DNA of 44,396 nt from ZC4RG30 sp046047615. Its GTDB lineage: Bacteria; Pseudomonadota; Gammaproteobacteria; Steroidobacterales; Steroidobacteraceae. The DNA lies in assembly GCA_046047615.1 (NCBI GenBank), contig JBJOHO010000003.1, positions 1 to 44,396 on the forward strand, given 5' to 3'. Under the pieces are notes generated by a model. The model was given only the letters and a program-made list of their open reading frames with translations, had not been told where the DNA came from and did not search any database. A program made the translations under genes and the position numbers. Positions 24,338-33,316 of the stretch are shown here, one piece after another (positions within the stretch are counted from its first letter, which is position 1; each line of letters opens with the position of its first letter).

Positions 24338-24784
24338 CTACTGCGTCACCGTGATGGTGATCTTCTCCGAGGCCACCAGGGGATTGAAGGGGATGTGCAG
24401 GTGATCGCCCAGTACGAGCTGCAGCGTGTGCCGGCCGGGCTTGAGCGTGAGCGTGGTCTCGGTCTGGCCCTTGCCGAAGTGGATCAGCTCGGCCGTGGCC
24501 GGCAGGGGCAGGGACAGGTCCTTGGGAACCTCGGTGTTGACCAGCAGGTGGTGGTGGCCCGCGTTCTCGAACTTGATGCCGGCGGGCGCGACGCCCATGC
24601 CCTGCAGGCCGAAGACCACCTTCACCGAGGGGCCCTTGACGGTGGCGCCGTCGGCCGGGCTGACGATGTAGGCCTTGGCACCCGGCGGCGAGGCCGAGCG
24701 TTCGAGCCCCTGGGCGGCAAGGCTGCCCGTGGCCAGCACGCAGGTGAGCGTGAGGGCGGTCATGCGCAAAGCGGTCGGCATCAT
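24338..24784 (-). CDS. DUF4399 periplasmic protein
   Basis: A 148-residue protein with a Sec signal peptide (MTALTLTCVLATGSLAAQG) and a DUF4399 domain. The domain begins AYIVSPADGATVKGPSVKV and has the recognisable GHHHLLVNTEVP and KPGRHTLQLVLGDHLHIP. The paired His clusters (HHH and HLH) could bind a metal, possibly copper. The function of the family is not established. Its ATG overlaps the fadE stop as ATGA, with AGGAG inside the end of fadE, so translation is coupled. Confidence 0.86.
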   Translation of the reverse strand: MMPTALRMTALTLTCVLATGSLAAQGLERSASPPGAKAYIVSPADGATVKGPSVKVVFGLQGMGVAPAGIKFENAGHHHLLVNTEVPKDLSLPLPATAELIHFGKGQTETTLTLKPGRHTLQLVLGDHLHIPFNPLVASEKITITVTQ

Positions 24785-27231
24785 GGAGAAGCTCCTTGGT
24801 CGTCGGTATGGGCAAGTTCGCCGGGCGCGAAGTCGTCGACGTGGACAATCTCCATCGCCCGTCTATCGTAATCGAGCAGCTGCTCCGCTTCGGTGTCCGT
24901 GAACACTCCGGCGGCGCGTGCCTGCTCGACCTGTCCCGGCAGGTCGAGTGCGCTGACGCGGCCGGTGCGCAGGCCCTCGACGCGCAGCCGGCGCAGCAGC
25001 GCTTCGGCGGCATCATCGCGCTGCAGCAGTTCCTGCAGCTGGTGCATCGGACCGCCGATGGACCCGCCCTGGAACAGGTCGCGGCACAGCCGGCGCCGCG
25101 CCGGGCTGTCGGTGCAGGCCAGTTCCGCCACCTGGCGGGCGAGCGAGTCCGCCGGGGCCGAGTAGGTGCGGCCGCGCGGGAACACCAGCAGCCGCATCAG
25201 GGCCGCCAGCCAGCGGTTGGGGAAATTGCGCAGGAAGCCGTGCAGCTGCTCCTGCGCCGTGTAGAGCAGGCTGCGGCAGGCCCACTCGACGATGGGCAGT
25301 TCCTCGCGCGGGGCGCCATTGTCCTGGTGGCGCTTGAGCACCATCGAGGCCAGGTACAGCGCCGACAGGACGTCCCCCAGTCGCGCCGACAGGTTCTCGC
25401 GCCGCTTCAGGGCACCCCCCAGCGACAGCATGGCCACGTCCGTGGCAAAGGCGAAGGACGCCGAGAAACGCTCGATGTGCTGGAAGAAACGTCTTTCGAC
25501 GCCGCTGCCCGGGGCCGGCTCGAAGCGGGCCAGCGTCAGCGCCATGAGCAGCGAGCGCACTGCGTTGGAAACGGCGAAGCCGACGTGGCCGAACAGCGCA
25601 CGGTCGAACTCGTCGATGCCGCGCCGGCGGTCCGCATCGCGCGTGGCCTCCATCTCGCGCATCACGAACGGATGGCAGCGGATGGCGCCCTGGCCGAAGA
25701 TGATGAGGTTGCGCGTGAGGATGTTGGCGCCCTCGACCGTGATGCCGATCGGCGCGGATTGCCAGCCGCGCGCCAGGTAGTTGCGGGGCCCGAGCATGAT
25801 GCCCTTGCCGCCGTGCACGTCCATGGCGTCGTTGGCGACCTGCCGGCCCATCTCGGTGAGGTGGTACTTGAGAATGGCCGCCGGCACGGCAGGGCGGTGG
25901 CCGGCATCGATGGCCGCGGTGGTGACGCTGCGTGCCGCGTCCATGATGTAGGTCGTGCCGAACAGCCGCGCGATCACCTGCTCCACGCCCTCGAAGCGGT
26001 TCACCGACAGGCCGAACTGGCGGCGGATGCGGGCGTAGGCACCGGTCGCCCACGCCGCCACGACCGCACCGCCTGTGGCCGACGCAGGCAGCGAGATGCA
26101 GCGGCCGACCGACAGCTGCTCGATGAGCATGCGCCAGCCACGGCCCGCCATCGCTGGGCCACCGATGATCGCGTCCAGCGGCACGAACACGTCCACGCCC
26201 TGGATCGGCCCGTTCTGGAACGGGATGTTGAGCGGGAAATGCCGGCGCCCGATGCGGATGCCCGGAGTGTCGCGGGGCAGCAGCGCGCAGGTGATGCCCA
26301 GGTCCGCCTTGTCGCCGAGCAGGTGGTCCGGGTCGAACATGCGGAAAGCCAAGCCCACCACGGTGGCCACCGGCGCCAGCGTGATGTAGCGCTTGCTGAA
26401 ATTGAGCCGCAGGCCCAGCACCTCGCGGCCTTCGTGCAGGCCCCGGCAGACGATGCCGGTGTCGCTGAGCGATGCGGCGTCGCTGCCGACCGTAGGGCTG
26501 GTGAGCGCGAAGCAGGGGATGTCCTCGCCACGCGCCAGCCGCGGCAGATAGTGCTCGCGCTGGGCGTCGGTGCCGTAGTGCACCAGCAATTCGGCCGGCC
26601 CCAGGGAGTTGGGCACGGCCACGGTCGACGACAGGGTGATGCTGCGGCTGGCCAGCTTCACCAGCACGCAGGACTGCGCATAGGTGCTGAATTCGAGGCC
26701 GCCATAGCGCCGCGGGATGATCATGGCGAAGAAGCGTTCGCGCTTCAGGTAGTCCCACACCGCGGGTGGCAGGTCGGCGCGACGGTGCGTGACGTCGAAG
26801 TCATTGAGCATCGCGCAGACGGTCTCGCAGGGCCCGTCCAGGAAGGCCTGTTCCTCGGGCGACAGGCGTGCCGGTGGCGTGGCCAGCAATTGTGGCCAGT
26901 CCGGCTTGCCGGTGAACAACTGCCCGTCCCACCACACGCTGCCTGCACCCAGCGCCTCGCGCTCCGTGTCCGACATCGCAGGCAGCAGCCGCAGGTAGGC
27001 CTTCATGAACGGCCGCGACACCAGGGCCTTGCGCAGGGGCCTGAAGTTGGCCAGCCACAGCACGGCCAGCACCACCCACAGCACGCCTTTCCAGGCGCCG
27101 GCAGGGATGCCCGACAGCGTGTAGGCGGCCACCATGGCGGTGAAGGCGAGGGAAAACCACAGCAGTGGCAGGCGCTGGTAGACCAGCACCAGCACGGCCA
27201 GCAGGAACAGCACGGTGATGGCGATCGTCAT
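24781..27231 (-). CDS. fadE: acyl-CoA dehydrogenase FadE
   Basis: An 816-residue long-form acyl-CoA dehydrogenase, matching E. coli FadE (about 814). Two N-terminal hydrophobic segments (ITVLFLLAVLVLVYQ and the next) are followed by the FadE-type linker and the flavoprotein core. The core has PRRYGGLEFS, the FAD-binding ALTSPTVGSDAAS, FSKRYITLAPVA, GMLI-like GRGWRMLIEQLSVGR, and VEGANILTRNLIIFGQGAIR near the active site. The C-terminal third is the extra helical domain (DUF1974). It catalyses the first step of beta-oxidation at the inner membrane. ATG 27231 is the family start; TATAGT lies six bases upstream with no ribosome site, suggesting a leaderless transcript. DUF4399, gspA and gspB follow on the same strand. 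Confidence 0.96.
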   Translation of the reverse strand: MTIAITVLFLLAVLVLVYQRLPLLWFSLAFTAMVAAYTLSGIPAGAWKGVLWVVLAVLWLANFRPLRKALVSRPFMKAYLRLLPAMSDTEREALGAGSVWWDGQLFTGKPDWPQLLATPPARLSPEEQAFLDGPCETVCAMLNDFDVTHRRADLPPAVWDYLKRERFFAMIIPRRYGGLEFSTYAQSCVLVKLASRSITLSSTVAVPNSLGPAELLVHYGTDAQREHYLPRLARGEDIPCFALTSPTVGSDAASLSDTGIVCRGLHEGREVLGLRLNFSKRYITLAPVATVVGLAFRMFDPDHLLGDKADLGITCALLPRDTPGIRIGRRHFPLNIPFQNGPIQGVDVFVPLDAIIGGPAMAGRGWRMLIEQLSVGRCISLPASATGGAVVAAWATGAYARIRRQFGLSVNRFEGVEQVIARLFGTTYIMDAARSVTTAAIDAGHRPAVPAAILKYHLTEMGRQVANDAMDVHGGKGIMLGPRNYLARGWQSAPIGITVEGANILTRNLIIFGQGAIRCHPFVMREMEATRDADRRRGIDEFDRALFGHVGFAVSNAVRSLLMALTLARFEPAPGSGVERRFFQHIERFSASFAFATDVAMLSLGGALKRRENLSARLGDVLSALYLASMVLKRHQDNGAPREELPIVEWACRSLLYTAQEQLHGFLRNFPNRWLAALMRLLVFPRGRTYSAPADSLARQVAELACTDSPARRRLCRDLFQGGSIGGPMHQLQELLQRDDAAEALLRRLRVEGLRTGRVSALDLPGQVEQARAAGVFTDTEAEQLLDYDRRAMEIVHVDDFAPGELAHTDDQGASP

Positions 27232-27237
27232 GGTCCG

Positions 27238-27243
27238 ACTATA
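27238..27243 (-). promoter_or_regulatory. candidate -10 element of fadE (leaderless)
   Basis: TATAGT on the minus strand matches the -10 consensus at five of six positions and ends six bases before the fadE ATG. Transcription would start at or next to the first codon. No clear -35 hexamer and no FadR-like palindrome were recognised in the 51-base gap to the divergent gene. Confidence 0.4.
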
Positions 27244-27282
27244 GCTGTGGCTCACGCAGGGTGTGCTAGCGTTCCGACCGCC

Positions 27283-28425
27283 ATGCGCCGCCTGTTGTTC
27301 CTTGCCAATTCGCCCCGCACGACGCGCTATTTCCGCGCGCTTGCCGCGGCCCTGCCGGAATACGACTGCCGCGTCCGGCGCGTGGGGCTGGCGTTCTCCG
27401 GGGCAGCGCCATCGCGGGAGCGGGTCGAGACCATCATCGACTACGGCATGCGCCGCAAGCGCGCCCGGCCGCACTACGGTCCGCGCCGCATCGCGGTCGA
27501 AAACTGGCTTTATGCGACGGCCGCCCGCGCCCACTACCGGCACGCGGCGGGCCTGATCCGCGGCTGGGCCCCGGACGCCGTCTGCGTCTGGGGCGGCAAT
27601 GCCGTGGACGTGAATGCGGTCGTCGCCGCCGCCGAGGATGCCGGCCTGCCCTGCTGGCGCTTCGAGAACGGGCAGCTGCCGGCCACCACGCAGATGGACC
27701 TGCAGGGCGTGAACGCCCGGTCCTCGGTGCCACGCGATCCGGCCTTCTATGCCGCCCGGGGCGGCGACTGGCAGCCGCGGCGCGCGGCCGACGTCGTGCC
27801 GCGCGCGCCCCGCAAGGGCAAGGCGTCGATGGCGGCCGTCAGCCTGCCACCCCGCTATGTGTTCGTTCCGTTCCAGGTGATGCTCGACAGCCAGGTGCTG
27901 CTGCATTCGCCGTGGATCACGTCGATGGAGCAGTTCTTCGAGGTGCTCTGCGCGGCGCAGGATGCCGCCGGACGCGACGCTCCCGTGCTGGTCATCAAGG
28001 AACACCCCAGCTGTCCGCGCCGTTACCCGGGTCTGCACGCGCGTGCCGCAGCTCGCGGCGGCCGCGTGCTGTTCGCCAACGGCAACGCCACCGGCGGGCT
28101 GATCGAGGGTGCGGAGGGTGTCATCACGCTCAACTCCAGCGTCGGCGTCGAGTCGCTGCTGCTGGGCAAACCGGTGCTGGCGCTGGGGGATGCGGTCTTC
28201 GGCATCGACGGCGTCACGGCACGCGCACAGGACGTCGCGGGCGTTGCTGCCTGGCTGTCTGCCGTGGGCCGTGGCGCGCCGCCGGCCGCGCCGTTGCGCG
28301 GTGCCTTCCTCGCCCATCTTGCCGAGGACTATCTGGTGCCGGAGCGCCACCAGGCACCGGGAACCGCGCACTTCGCCGCAGTCCGTGCCCGGCTGGCCGG
28401 CACACCCTGGAGAGCGGACCGATGA
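27283..28425 (+). CDS. KpsS-like capsular polysaccharide (beta-Kdo) transferase
   Basis: A 380-residue protein of the capsule-synthesis family PF05159. Key blocks are LFLANSPRTTRYFRALA at the N-terminus, WGGNAVDVNAVVAAAE, the acceptor-site phrase FENGQLPATTQMDLQGVNA, VPFQVMLDSQVLLHSPWI, VIKEHPS, and NSSVGVESLLLGKPVLALG. These fit KpsS/KpsC enzymes that build the beta-Kdo linker on phosphatidylglycerol for group 2 capsules. No KpsC, KpsM/T or polymer genes are present, so this is an orphan copy and may serve another surface glycolipid. ATG 27283 has no ribosome site, and TAGCGT lies ten bases before it. It is coupled to the GT9 gene by an ATGA overlap. Confidence 0.85.
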   Translation: MRRLLFLANSPRTTRYFRALAAALPEYDCRVRRVGLAFSGAAPSRERVETIIDYGMRRKRARPHYGPRRIAVENWLYATAARAHYRHAAGLIRGWAPDAVCVWGGNAVDVNAVVAAAEDAGLPCWRFENGQLPATTQMDLQGVNARSSVPRDPAFYAARGGDWQPRRAADVVPRAPRKGKASMAAVSLPPRYVFVPFQVMLDSQVLLHSPWITSMEQFFEVLCAAQDAAGRDAPVLVIKEHPSCPRRYPGLHARAAARGGRVLFANGNATGGLIEGAEGVITLNSSVGVESLLLGKPVLALGDAVFGIDGVTARAQDVAGVAAWLSAVGRGAPPAAPLRGAFLAHLAEDYLVPERHQAPGTAHFAAVRARLAGTPWRADR

Positions 28426-29495
28426 CCGCGCCACCGATCGAGTCCGTCTGCCTGCTGCGCCTGTCGGCGCTGGGCGACGTGGTGAACACCGTGCCGCTGC
28501 TGCGCACCCTGCAGACGGCGCTGCCGCAGGCCCGGATCACCTGGATCATCGGCCGTGCGGAGCACAAGCTGCTGGGTGACATCGAGGGCGTCGAATTCAT
28601 CGTCTTCGACAAGAAGGCCGGGCGTGCGGCGGTGCGCGAACTGGAACAGGCACTGGACGGCCGGCGCTTCGATGCGCTGCTGGTCTTGCAGCGCTCGCTG
28701 CGCGCCAACCTGCTGTCGCTGCGCATCCGGGCACGCCTGCGCGTCGGCTATGACTGGCAGCGCAGTGCCGAGCTGCACAGCCTGTTCGTGAACCGGCGCA
28801 TCGCCTTCCGCCCGCGCCAGCACAGTCTGGACCTGATGCACAGCTTCGCCGAGCCGCTGGGCATCACCCCTGGCCCGGTGCGCTGGGACATCCCCGTGCC
28901 GCAGGAAGATCGCGACTGGGCCGCCGCGCAGTGGCCTGAAGGCCAGCCCGTGATGCTGCTCAGTCCCTGTTCCAGCCAGGTGGCGCGCAATTGGCACGCG
29001 CGCGGCTATGCCGCGCTGGCCGAGCATGCGGCCCGCCAGCACGGCTGCCGCATCGTGCTCTGCGGGGGGCGTTCAACGCTTGAACGCCAGATGGCCGACG
29101 CCATCATCGCTGCCATGCAGGCGCCCGTGCTCGACCTGGTCGGCAAGGACACGTTCAAGCGCTTCCTCGGTCTGCTGCAGCGGGCCACGGTCGTGGTCAC
29201 GCCCGATTCCGGTCCCATGCACATGGCGCGTGCCATGGGCGCGCCGGTGATCGGACTGCATGCCGCGACGCCAGCCTGGGGCAGCGGCCCCTGGGGTGAC
29301 ACACGCTGGTGCGTGGACCGTTACGAGGATGCCGCGCTCAAGTACGCGGGCAAGCCGGCCGACACGCTCAAATGGGGCCGGCGCCTGCAGTTCCCGGGCG
29401 TGATGGACCTCGTGACCGTCGACGACGCGATCGCCGCCTTCGAGCGCTTCATGGCCTTCAGCCGGAGTTGCGGAGCGCCGTCGCAATCGCGTTGA
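28422..29495 (+). CDS. glycosyltransferase family 9 (heptosyltransferase-like)
   Basis: A 357-residue GT-B enzyme of the ADP-heptose:LPS heptosyltransferase family. It shows VCLLRLSALGDVVNTVPLL at the N-terminus, the inter-domain LLSPCSSQVARNWHARGYA, and the nucleotide-sugar site VVVTPDSGPMHMARAMGAPVIGLHAATPAWGSGPWGD. The catalytic Asp of this family is in the LSALGD segment. It should add a sugar to lipid A core or to a related glycolipid on the inner face of the membrane. Coupling to the Kdo-transferase-like gene suggests the two act in sequence. Its 3' end overlaps ppc by 38 bases. Confidence 0.92.
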   Translation: MTAPPIESVCLLRLSALGDVVNTVPLLRTLQTALPQARITWIIGRAEHKLLGDIEGVEFIVFDKKAGRAAVRELEQALDGRRFDALLVLQRSLRANLLSLRIRARLRVGYDWQRSAELHSLFVNRRIAFRPRQHSLDLMHSFAEPLGITPGPVRWDIPVPQEDRDWAAAQWPEGQPVMLLSPCSSQVARNWHARGYAALAEHAARQHGCRIVLCGGRSTLERQMADAIIAAMQAPVLDLVGKDTFKRFLGLLQRATVVVTPDSGPMHMARAMGAPVIGLHAATPAWGSGPWGDTRWCVDRYEDAALKYAGKPADTLKWGRRLQFPGVMDLVTVDDAIAAFERFMAFSRSCGAPSQSR

Positions 29496-32151
29496 TCGAC
29501 AGCAGCAGGCCCTCCTCGATCCGCGAATCCTGCTCACCGGCGCGGTGCCGCTGGATCAGGTCCACCTGCAACAGGTTCAGCGGTTCGATGTAGGGCAGGC
29601 GCAGGCGGATCGAGGCATCGAGCTGCGGATTGCGTTCCAGCAGCCGCGACTGCCCGCTGATGGCCAGCAGGGCGTCATGCGTCTGCCACCAGGCGGTCTC
29701 GATGCGATTGAACAGGCGCTCGCCGGTCGACCGGTCACCGACCAGCGCCAGGTAGCGCCGGGCGATCTGCAGGTCCGACTTGGCCAGCACCATCTCCAGG
29801 TTGTCGAGGGTCGTGCGGAAGAACGGCCAGGCCGCGTGCATGTCGCGCAATACCGGCAGGTCTGCCACCGCGCCCAGGGCCTGGCCGGTGCCGTACCAGC
29901 CTGGCAGCATCACGCGCGACTGTGCCCAGCTGAAGACCCACGGGATCGCGCGCAGGTCTTCGATCCGGCCTGAAGTCGTGCGGGCGGCGGGCCGCGAGCC
30001 GATCTTCAGCTGCGCGATTTCCCTCAGTGGCGTGAACTCGCGGAAAAACGCCGCGAATCCCGGCGTCTCGTAGACCAGCGCGCGGTAGGCGGCGAAGGAG
30101 GCACCGGACAGCCGCTCCAGCGTGGCGGCGTAGTGATCGCGCTCGCGGCTGCCCAGCGCAGGGGGTTCCAGCGACGCCAGCACCGTGGCTGCCGCCATCG
30201 CCTCGAGATGGGTCGCCGCATGCTGGCGCGTGCCGTACTTGGCCGCGATCATCTCGCCCTGCTCGGTGATGCGGATCCGGCCGCGTACGGTGCCCGCCGG
30301 CTGCGCCCGGATCGCGGCGAAAGCCGGCCCGCCGCCGCGTCCCACGGAGCCGCCCCGTCCGTGGAACAGCTGCAGCGTGGTGCGGTGATCGGCAAAGACC
30401 TGGGCCAACGCGGTGCTGGCCTGATGCAGGTTCCACACCGAACCCAGGTAGCCGCCGTCCTTGTTCGAATCGGAATAGCCGACCATGACTTCCTGGACGT
30501 CGGCGCCGCCGGACCACCGCGGCCGGTCCGGCAACGACAGCCACGCCGCCATGATGGCGGGTGCGCGCTGCAGGTCCGCGATGGTCTCGAACAGTGGCAC
30601 CACCATCAGTTCAGCACTGCCAGCTTGCCCGTCGGCACCGGGGCGGCACAGGCCGGCTTCCTTCATCAGCACCAGCACCTCGAGCAGGTCCGACAGGCTC
30701 TCGCACTTGGAGATGATGTAGGTGGTGATCGTGTCGCGGCCGTGCCTTTGCCGCAGCACGCGTGTGGTCTGCAGGATGTCCAGTTCGGAGCGCGACAGTT
30801 CGCTGTACTCGGCATACGGTGTGGACAGCAGTCGTGGCTGCGCCAGTTCACCACGCAGCAGCGCAACGCGTTCGTCTTCCGCCAGCGCCACGTAGCGGTC
30901 CGTGACGCCAGCCCGCGCCAGCAACTCGGCCACGACCTGCTCGTGCACGGCCGAGTTCTGCCGCAGGTCAACCGTGGCGAGGTGGAAACCGCAGGTCTCG
31001 ACGCTGCGGATCAGCCGGCCCAGGGTGCCTCCCCGGACGAGGATGCCTCCACCGCTCTCCGCGAGGCTCGCGGCCAGCGTTGCGAGATCGGCCTGCAAGG
31101 CCGCCGGGTCCGGATACGGTGCCAGATGCGGCGCCGGTGCGGGCGTCCAGGCCTCGCCGACGAGGGCCGCGTAAGTGTGGGCCAGACGGTCGTGGATGCA
31201 GCGCAGTGCCCGCCGGTAGGGCTCGTCGCGCCGTGAAGGCGCATCGATGCCGCTGGCGTCGGCCAGCGACTGCACCTCGGGGCTCACGGTTGCCAGCGTG
31301 GTCGACACGGACAGCTCGGCGGCCAGGCCGTCGAGGTCCGTCAGGTGGCGCGCCAGCACCACGCGCGAGGCGCGCCGGACTGCATCGCCCAGCGACCGGG
31401 CGGTGACATTCGGATTGCCATCGCGGTCCCCGCCAATCCAGCTGCCCAGGCGCAGGAAGCCTGGCGTGCGTCCGGGCAGCAGCCGGTCCCACTGCGCATA
31501 CAGCCGCGGCAGCACAGGGAGCAGCACTTCCCGCATCCACGACAAGGCGATGGTCACTTCGTCGCTGACCGCGATGCGCTGGTAGCGCAACGGCCGCGTC
31601 TGCCACAGCAGCGCGATCTGCTGCAGCAGCGCCTGCTCCACCAGATCGCCCTGACGGGTCACGGTTGCACCGGAATCGCGCAGCCGCATCAGGGCGGCGA
31701 TGCGGTTGCGGTGGTCGATCATGCTCTTGCGCATGACCTCGGTGGGATGTGCCGTCAGCACGGGCATCACCATGGCGCGGTCCAACAGCGCCAGCACGGC
31801 CTCGGGCCCGACACCCTGCGCCTGCAGTTGACCCAGCGCCAGGGCGAGGTCGCCGCCGGCGGACTGGTTGGGACCGCCTTGCCGGTCTTCAGCCAGGTTG
31901 GCCAGCATCGACAGGAGCATGAAACCGCGCACGAAGGCGAGGCTGTCGTCGAGCGTCAGCGAACGCAGGCCCGTGTCGGAGGGGGCATCGCGCATGCCGC
32001 TGCGATGGCGTTCCACCGAGGCCGCGCGGATCGCCTCGATGCGGTCGAACAGGGGCTGTCCGCCATAGGCCCTGATCACGTCGCCCAGCAGGCGCCCGAG
32101 GTAGCGCAGGTCGGCGTTCTGCGTGATGGGGGGTGGGGAAGGGCGATCCAT
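29458..32151 (-). CDS. ppc: phosphoenolpyruvate carboxylase
   Basis: An 897-residue enzyme that carboxylates PEP to oxaloacetate, refilling the TCA cycle. The catalytic His is in PVLTAHPTEVMRKS. Further landmarks are LGSWIGGDRDGNPNVTA, YSDSNKDGGYLGS, FHGRGGSVGRGGGP (glycine loop), GRIRITEQGEMIAAKYG, MLPGWYGTG, and a C-terminus ending in NSG where many homologues have NTG. ATG 32151 is preferred over one 45 bases upstream because GGAG lies six bases before it. It is next to mdh and a TauD gene on the same strand but separated by gaps, so co-transcription is uncertain. Confidence 0.97.
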   Translation of the reverse strand: MDRPSPPPITQNADLRYLGRLLGDVIRAYGGQPLFDRIEAIRAASVERHRSGMRDAPSDTGLRSLTLDDSLAFVRGFMLLSMLANLAEDRQGGPNQSAGGDLALALGQLQAQGVGPEAVLALLDRAMVMPVLTAHPTEVMRKSMIDHRNRIAALMRLRDSGATVTRQGDLVEQALLQQIALLWQTRPLRYQRIAVSDEVTIALSWMREVLLPVLPRLYAQWDRLLPGRTPGFLRLGSWIGGDRDGNPNVTARSLGDAVRRASRVVLARHLTDLDGLAAELSVSTTLATVSPEVQSLADASGIDAPSRRDEPYRRALRCIHDRLAHTYAALVGEAWTPAPAPHLAPYPDPAALQADLATLAASLAESGGGILVRGGTLGRLIRSVETCGFHLATVDLRQNSAVHEQVVAELLARAGVTDRYVALAEDERVALLRGELAQPRLLSTPYAEYSELSRSELDILQTTRVLRQRHGRDTITTYIISKCESLSDLLEVLVLMKEAGLCRPGADGQAGSAELMVVPLFETIADLQRAPAIMAAWLSLPDRPRWSGGADVQEVMVGYSDSNKDGGYLGSVWNLHQASTALAQVFADHRTTLQLFHGRGGSVGRGGGPAFAAIRAQPAGTVRGRIRITEQGEMIAAKYGTRQHAATHLEAMAAATVLASLEPPALGSRERDHYAATLERLSGASFAAYRALVYETPGFAAFFREFTPLREIAQLKIGSRPAARTTSGRIEDLRAIPWVFSWAQSRVMLPGWYGTGQALGAVADLPVLRDMHAAWPFFRTTLDNLEMVLAKSDLQIARRYLALVGDRSTGERLFNRIETAWWQTHDALLAISGQSRLLERNPQLDASIRLRLPYIEPLNLLQVDLIQRHRAGEQDSRIEEGLLLSINAIATALRNSG

Positions 32152-32249
32152 GGCCAGCTCCACGACTGCGCCAGCGGCGGCGCCGTTGCGGATCATGCAG
32201 GAATCAGGCCGTCTGCTTCCTGAACGGCCCGTTCCGGAACCGGCACCGC

Positions 32250-33179
32250 TCAGGCCGGCACTTCACCCACCACCGTGGTGCGGTACAGCTCGCGGCGATA
32301 GCCGTGGTAGTCGTTGAAGGCCTGGTGCACGCAGAGGCGGTTGTCCCAGATGGCCAGCATGTCCGGCTCCCAGCGCAGCCGGCAGGTGAAGGCGGCCTGC
32401 AGGAGGTGGTCTGCCAGGAAACCGAGGATCGGCGCGGCTTCGAAGTCGTCCATCCCCTCGATGCCCACGGCGTAGGCACCATCGACATACAGCGCTTTCT
32501 CGCCCGTCACCGGATGGGTGCGCACCATCGGGTGGAAATTGCCGCGGATCTTGCGCAGCAGGTCTTCGGACAGCTGGCTGCTGTGCTTGGTGGAAGCCAG
32601 CTTGCCCAGCGGGTTGTCGCGCTCTTCGGCGGCGGCCTGCGCCGAGGCCAGCACGTCGCGGAGGGAGAAGTGCGTGCGCAATCCGGCGATCATCCGTTGG
32701 TACGCCGGGCTGAGGGTGGCCAGCGCCAGGGCCGAATTGGCCCACTGCGTGTCACCGCCGAAGGGCGGCACCTCGATCGAGCGCAGTGCGGTGATGGCAG
32801 GCGGCTTGGGCAGGAAGGGCGAGTCCGTGTGCCACCCTTCGCCGAACACCATCTTCGACCTGTCGTCGGCTTCCTTGATCAGCGGGTGCACGTTGGGGTG
32901 GCCGGGCACGCCCTTGGTGTAGGCGTCTTCGGCGAAGGGGCCAAAGCGCAGGCTGAAGGCCTCGTGCTCGGCGTGGGTGATCCGCTGGCCGCGGAAGAAG
33001 ATCATCTTGTGGCGGAAGAGCGCGTCGCGGATCTCGGTGAACTGCGCGTCGGTCAACTGGCCCAGATGCACGCCACGGATCTCGGCGCCCATGGCGGCGG
33101 CCAGCGGCACCGCCTCGATGTGCTGGTAGGGCCGGGCGTGGTTGTCGAATTGACCGGTGGGGTGCAGGACGCGGCGCAT
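32250..33179 (-). CDS. TauD/TfdA-family Fe(II)/2-oxoglutarate dioxygenase
   Basis: A 309-residue dioxygenase. The facial triad is readable: HxD in FGEGWHTDSPF and the distal His in NRLCVHQAFNDYHGYRRELYR, with the 2-oxoglutarate Arg in the latter. Other family blocks are LFRHKMIFFRGQRITHAEHE, SIEVPPFGGDTQWANS and RTHPVTGEKALYVDG. Members hydroxylate taurine, alkyl sulfates, 2,4-D and similar compounds; no sulfonate transporter is nearby, so the substrate is unknown. AGGAG precedes the ATG. A palindrome TTAAC-ac-GTTAA about 40 bases upstream may be its operator. Confidence 0.92.
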   Translation of the reverse strand: MRRVLHPTGQFDNHARPYQHIEAVPLAAAMGAEIRGVHLGQLTDAQFTEIRDALFRHKMIFFRGQRITHAEHEAFSLRFGPFAEDAYTKGVPGHPNVHPLIKEADDRSKMVFGEGWHTDSPFLPKPPAITALRSIEVPPFGGDTQWANSALALATLSPAYQRMIAGLRTHFSLRDVLASAQAAAEERDNPLGKLASTKHSSQLSEDLLRKIRGNFHPMVRTHPVTGEKALYVDGAYAVGIEGMDDFEAAPILGFLADHLLQAAFTCRLRWEPDMLAIWDNRLCVHQAFNDYHGYRRELYRTTVVGEVPA

Positions 33180-33218
33180 GGGGTGCTCCTGTGGGGCAGT
33201 GGCTGCAGCGGCAACTGC

Positions 33219-33230
33219 TTAACACGTTAA
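33219..33230. promoter_or_regulatory. short inverted repeat upstream of the TauD-like gene
   Basis: TTAAC and GTTAA form perfect 5-base arms around AC. The site lies 40 bases before the TauD-like ATG and stands out as AT-rich. It could be a repressor operator for a gene whose family is often substrate-induced, but the short arms make chance occurrence possible. Confidence 0.3.
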
Positions 33231-33242
33231 AGGATCGGGCGG

Positions 33243-33300
33243 AAAAAAACCACCACGCAAGGGCGGCCGCGCGGCTTGCGGCACGGCCCTCACGGGTGGT
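33243..33300 (-). terminator. intrinsic terminator of mdh
   Basis: Read on the minus strand, an imperfect stem pairs CCACCCGTGAGGGC (33299-33286) with GCCCTTGCGTGGTGG (33264-33250), followed at once by seven T residues (33249-33243). It begins 17 bases after the mdh stop. This is the clearest Rho-independent terminator in the window. Confidence 0.75.
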
Positions 33301-33316
33301 CGGGCGCGGCTGCGTG

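Noticed and set aside
24796..28425. A 3.6-kb open frame on the plus strand through the fadE region into the KpsS-like gene, mirrored by a long minus-strand frame extending past the fadE start.
   Set aside because: Only the part from 27283 on the plus strand and from 27231 on the minus strand encodes recognisable families. The rest is low in recognisable motifs and is the usual stop-poor antisense frame of GC-rich coding DNA.
32231..32240. GTTCCGGAAC palindrome between the TauD-like gene and ppc.
   Set aside because: Ten-base palindromes of this composition are expected by chance in GC-rich DNA, and it is at the 3' end of one gene with no promoter-like elements beside it.
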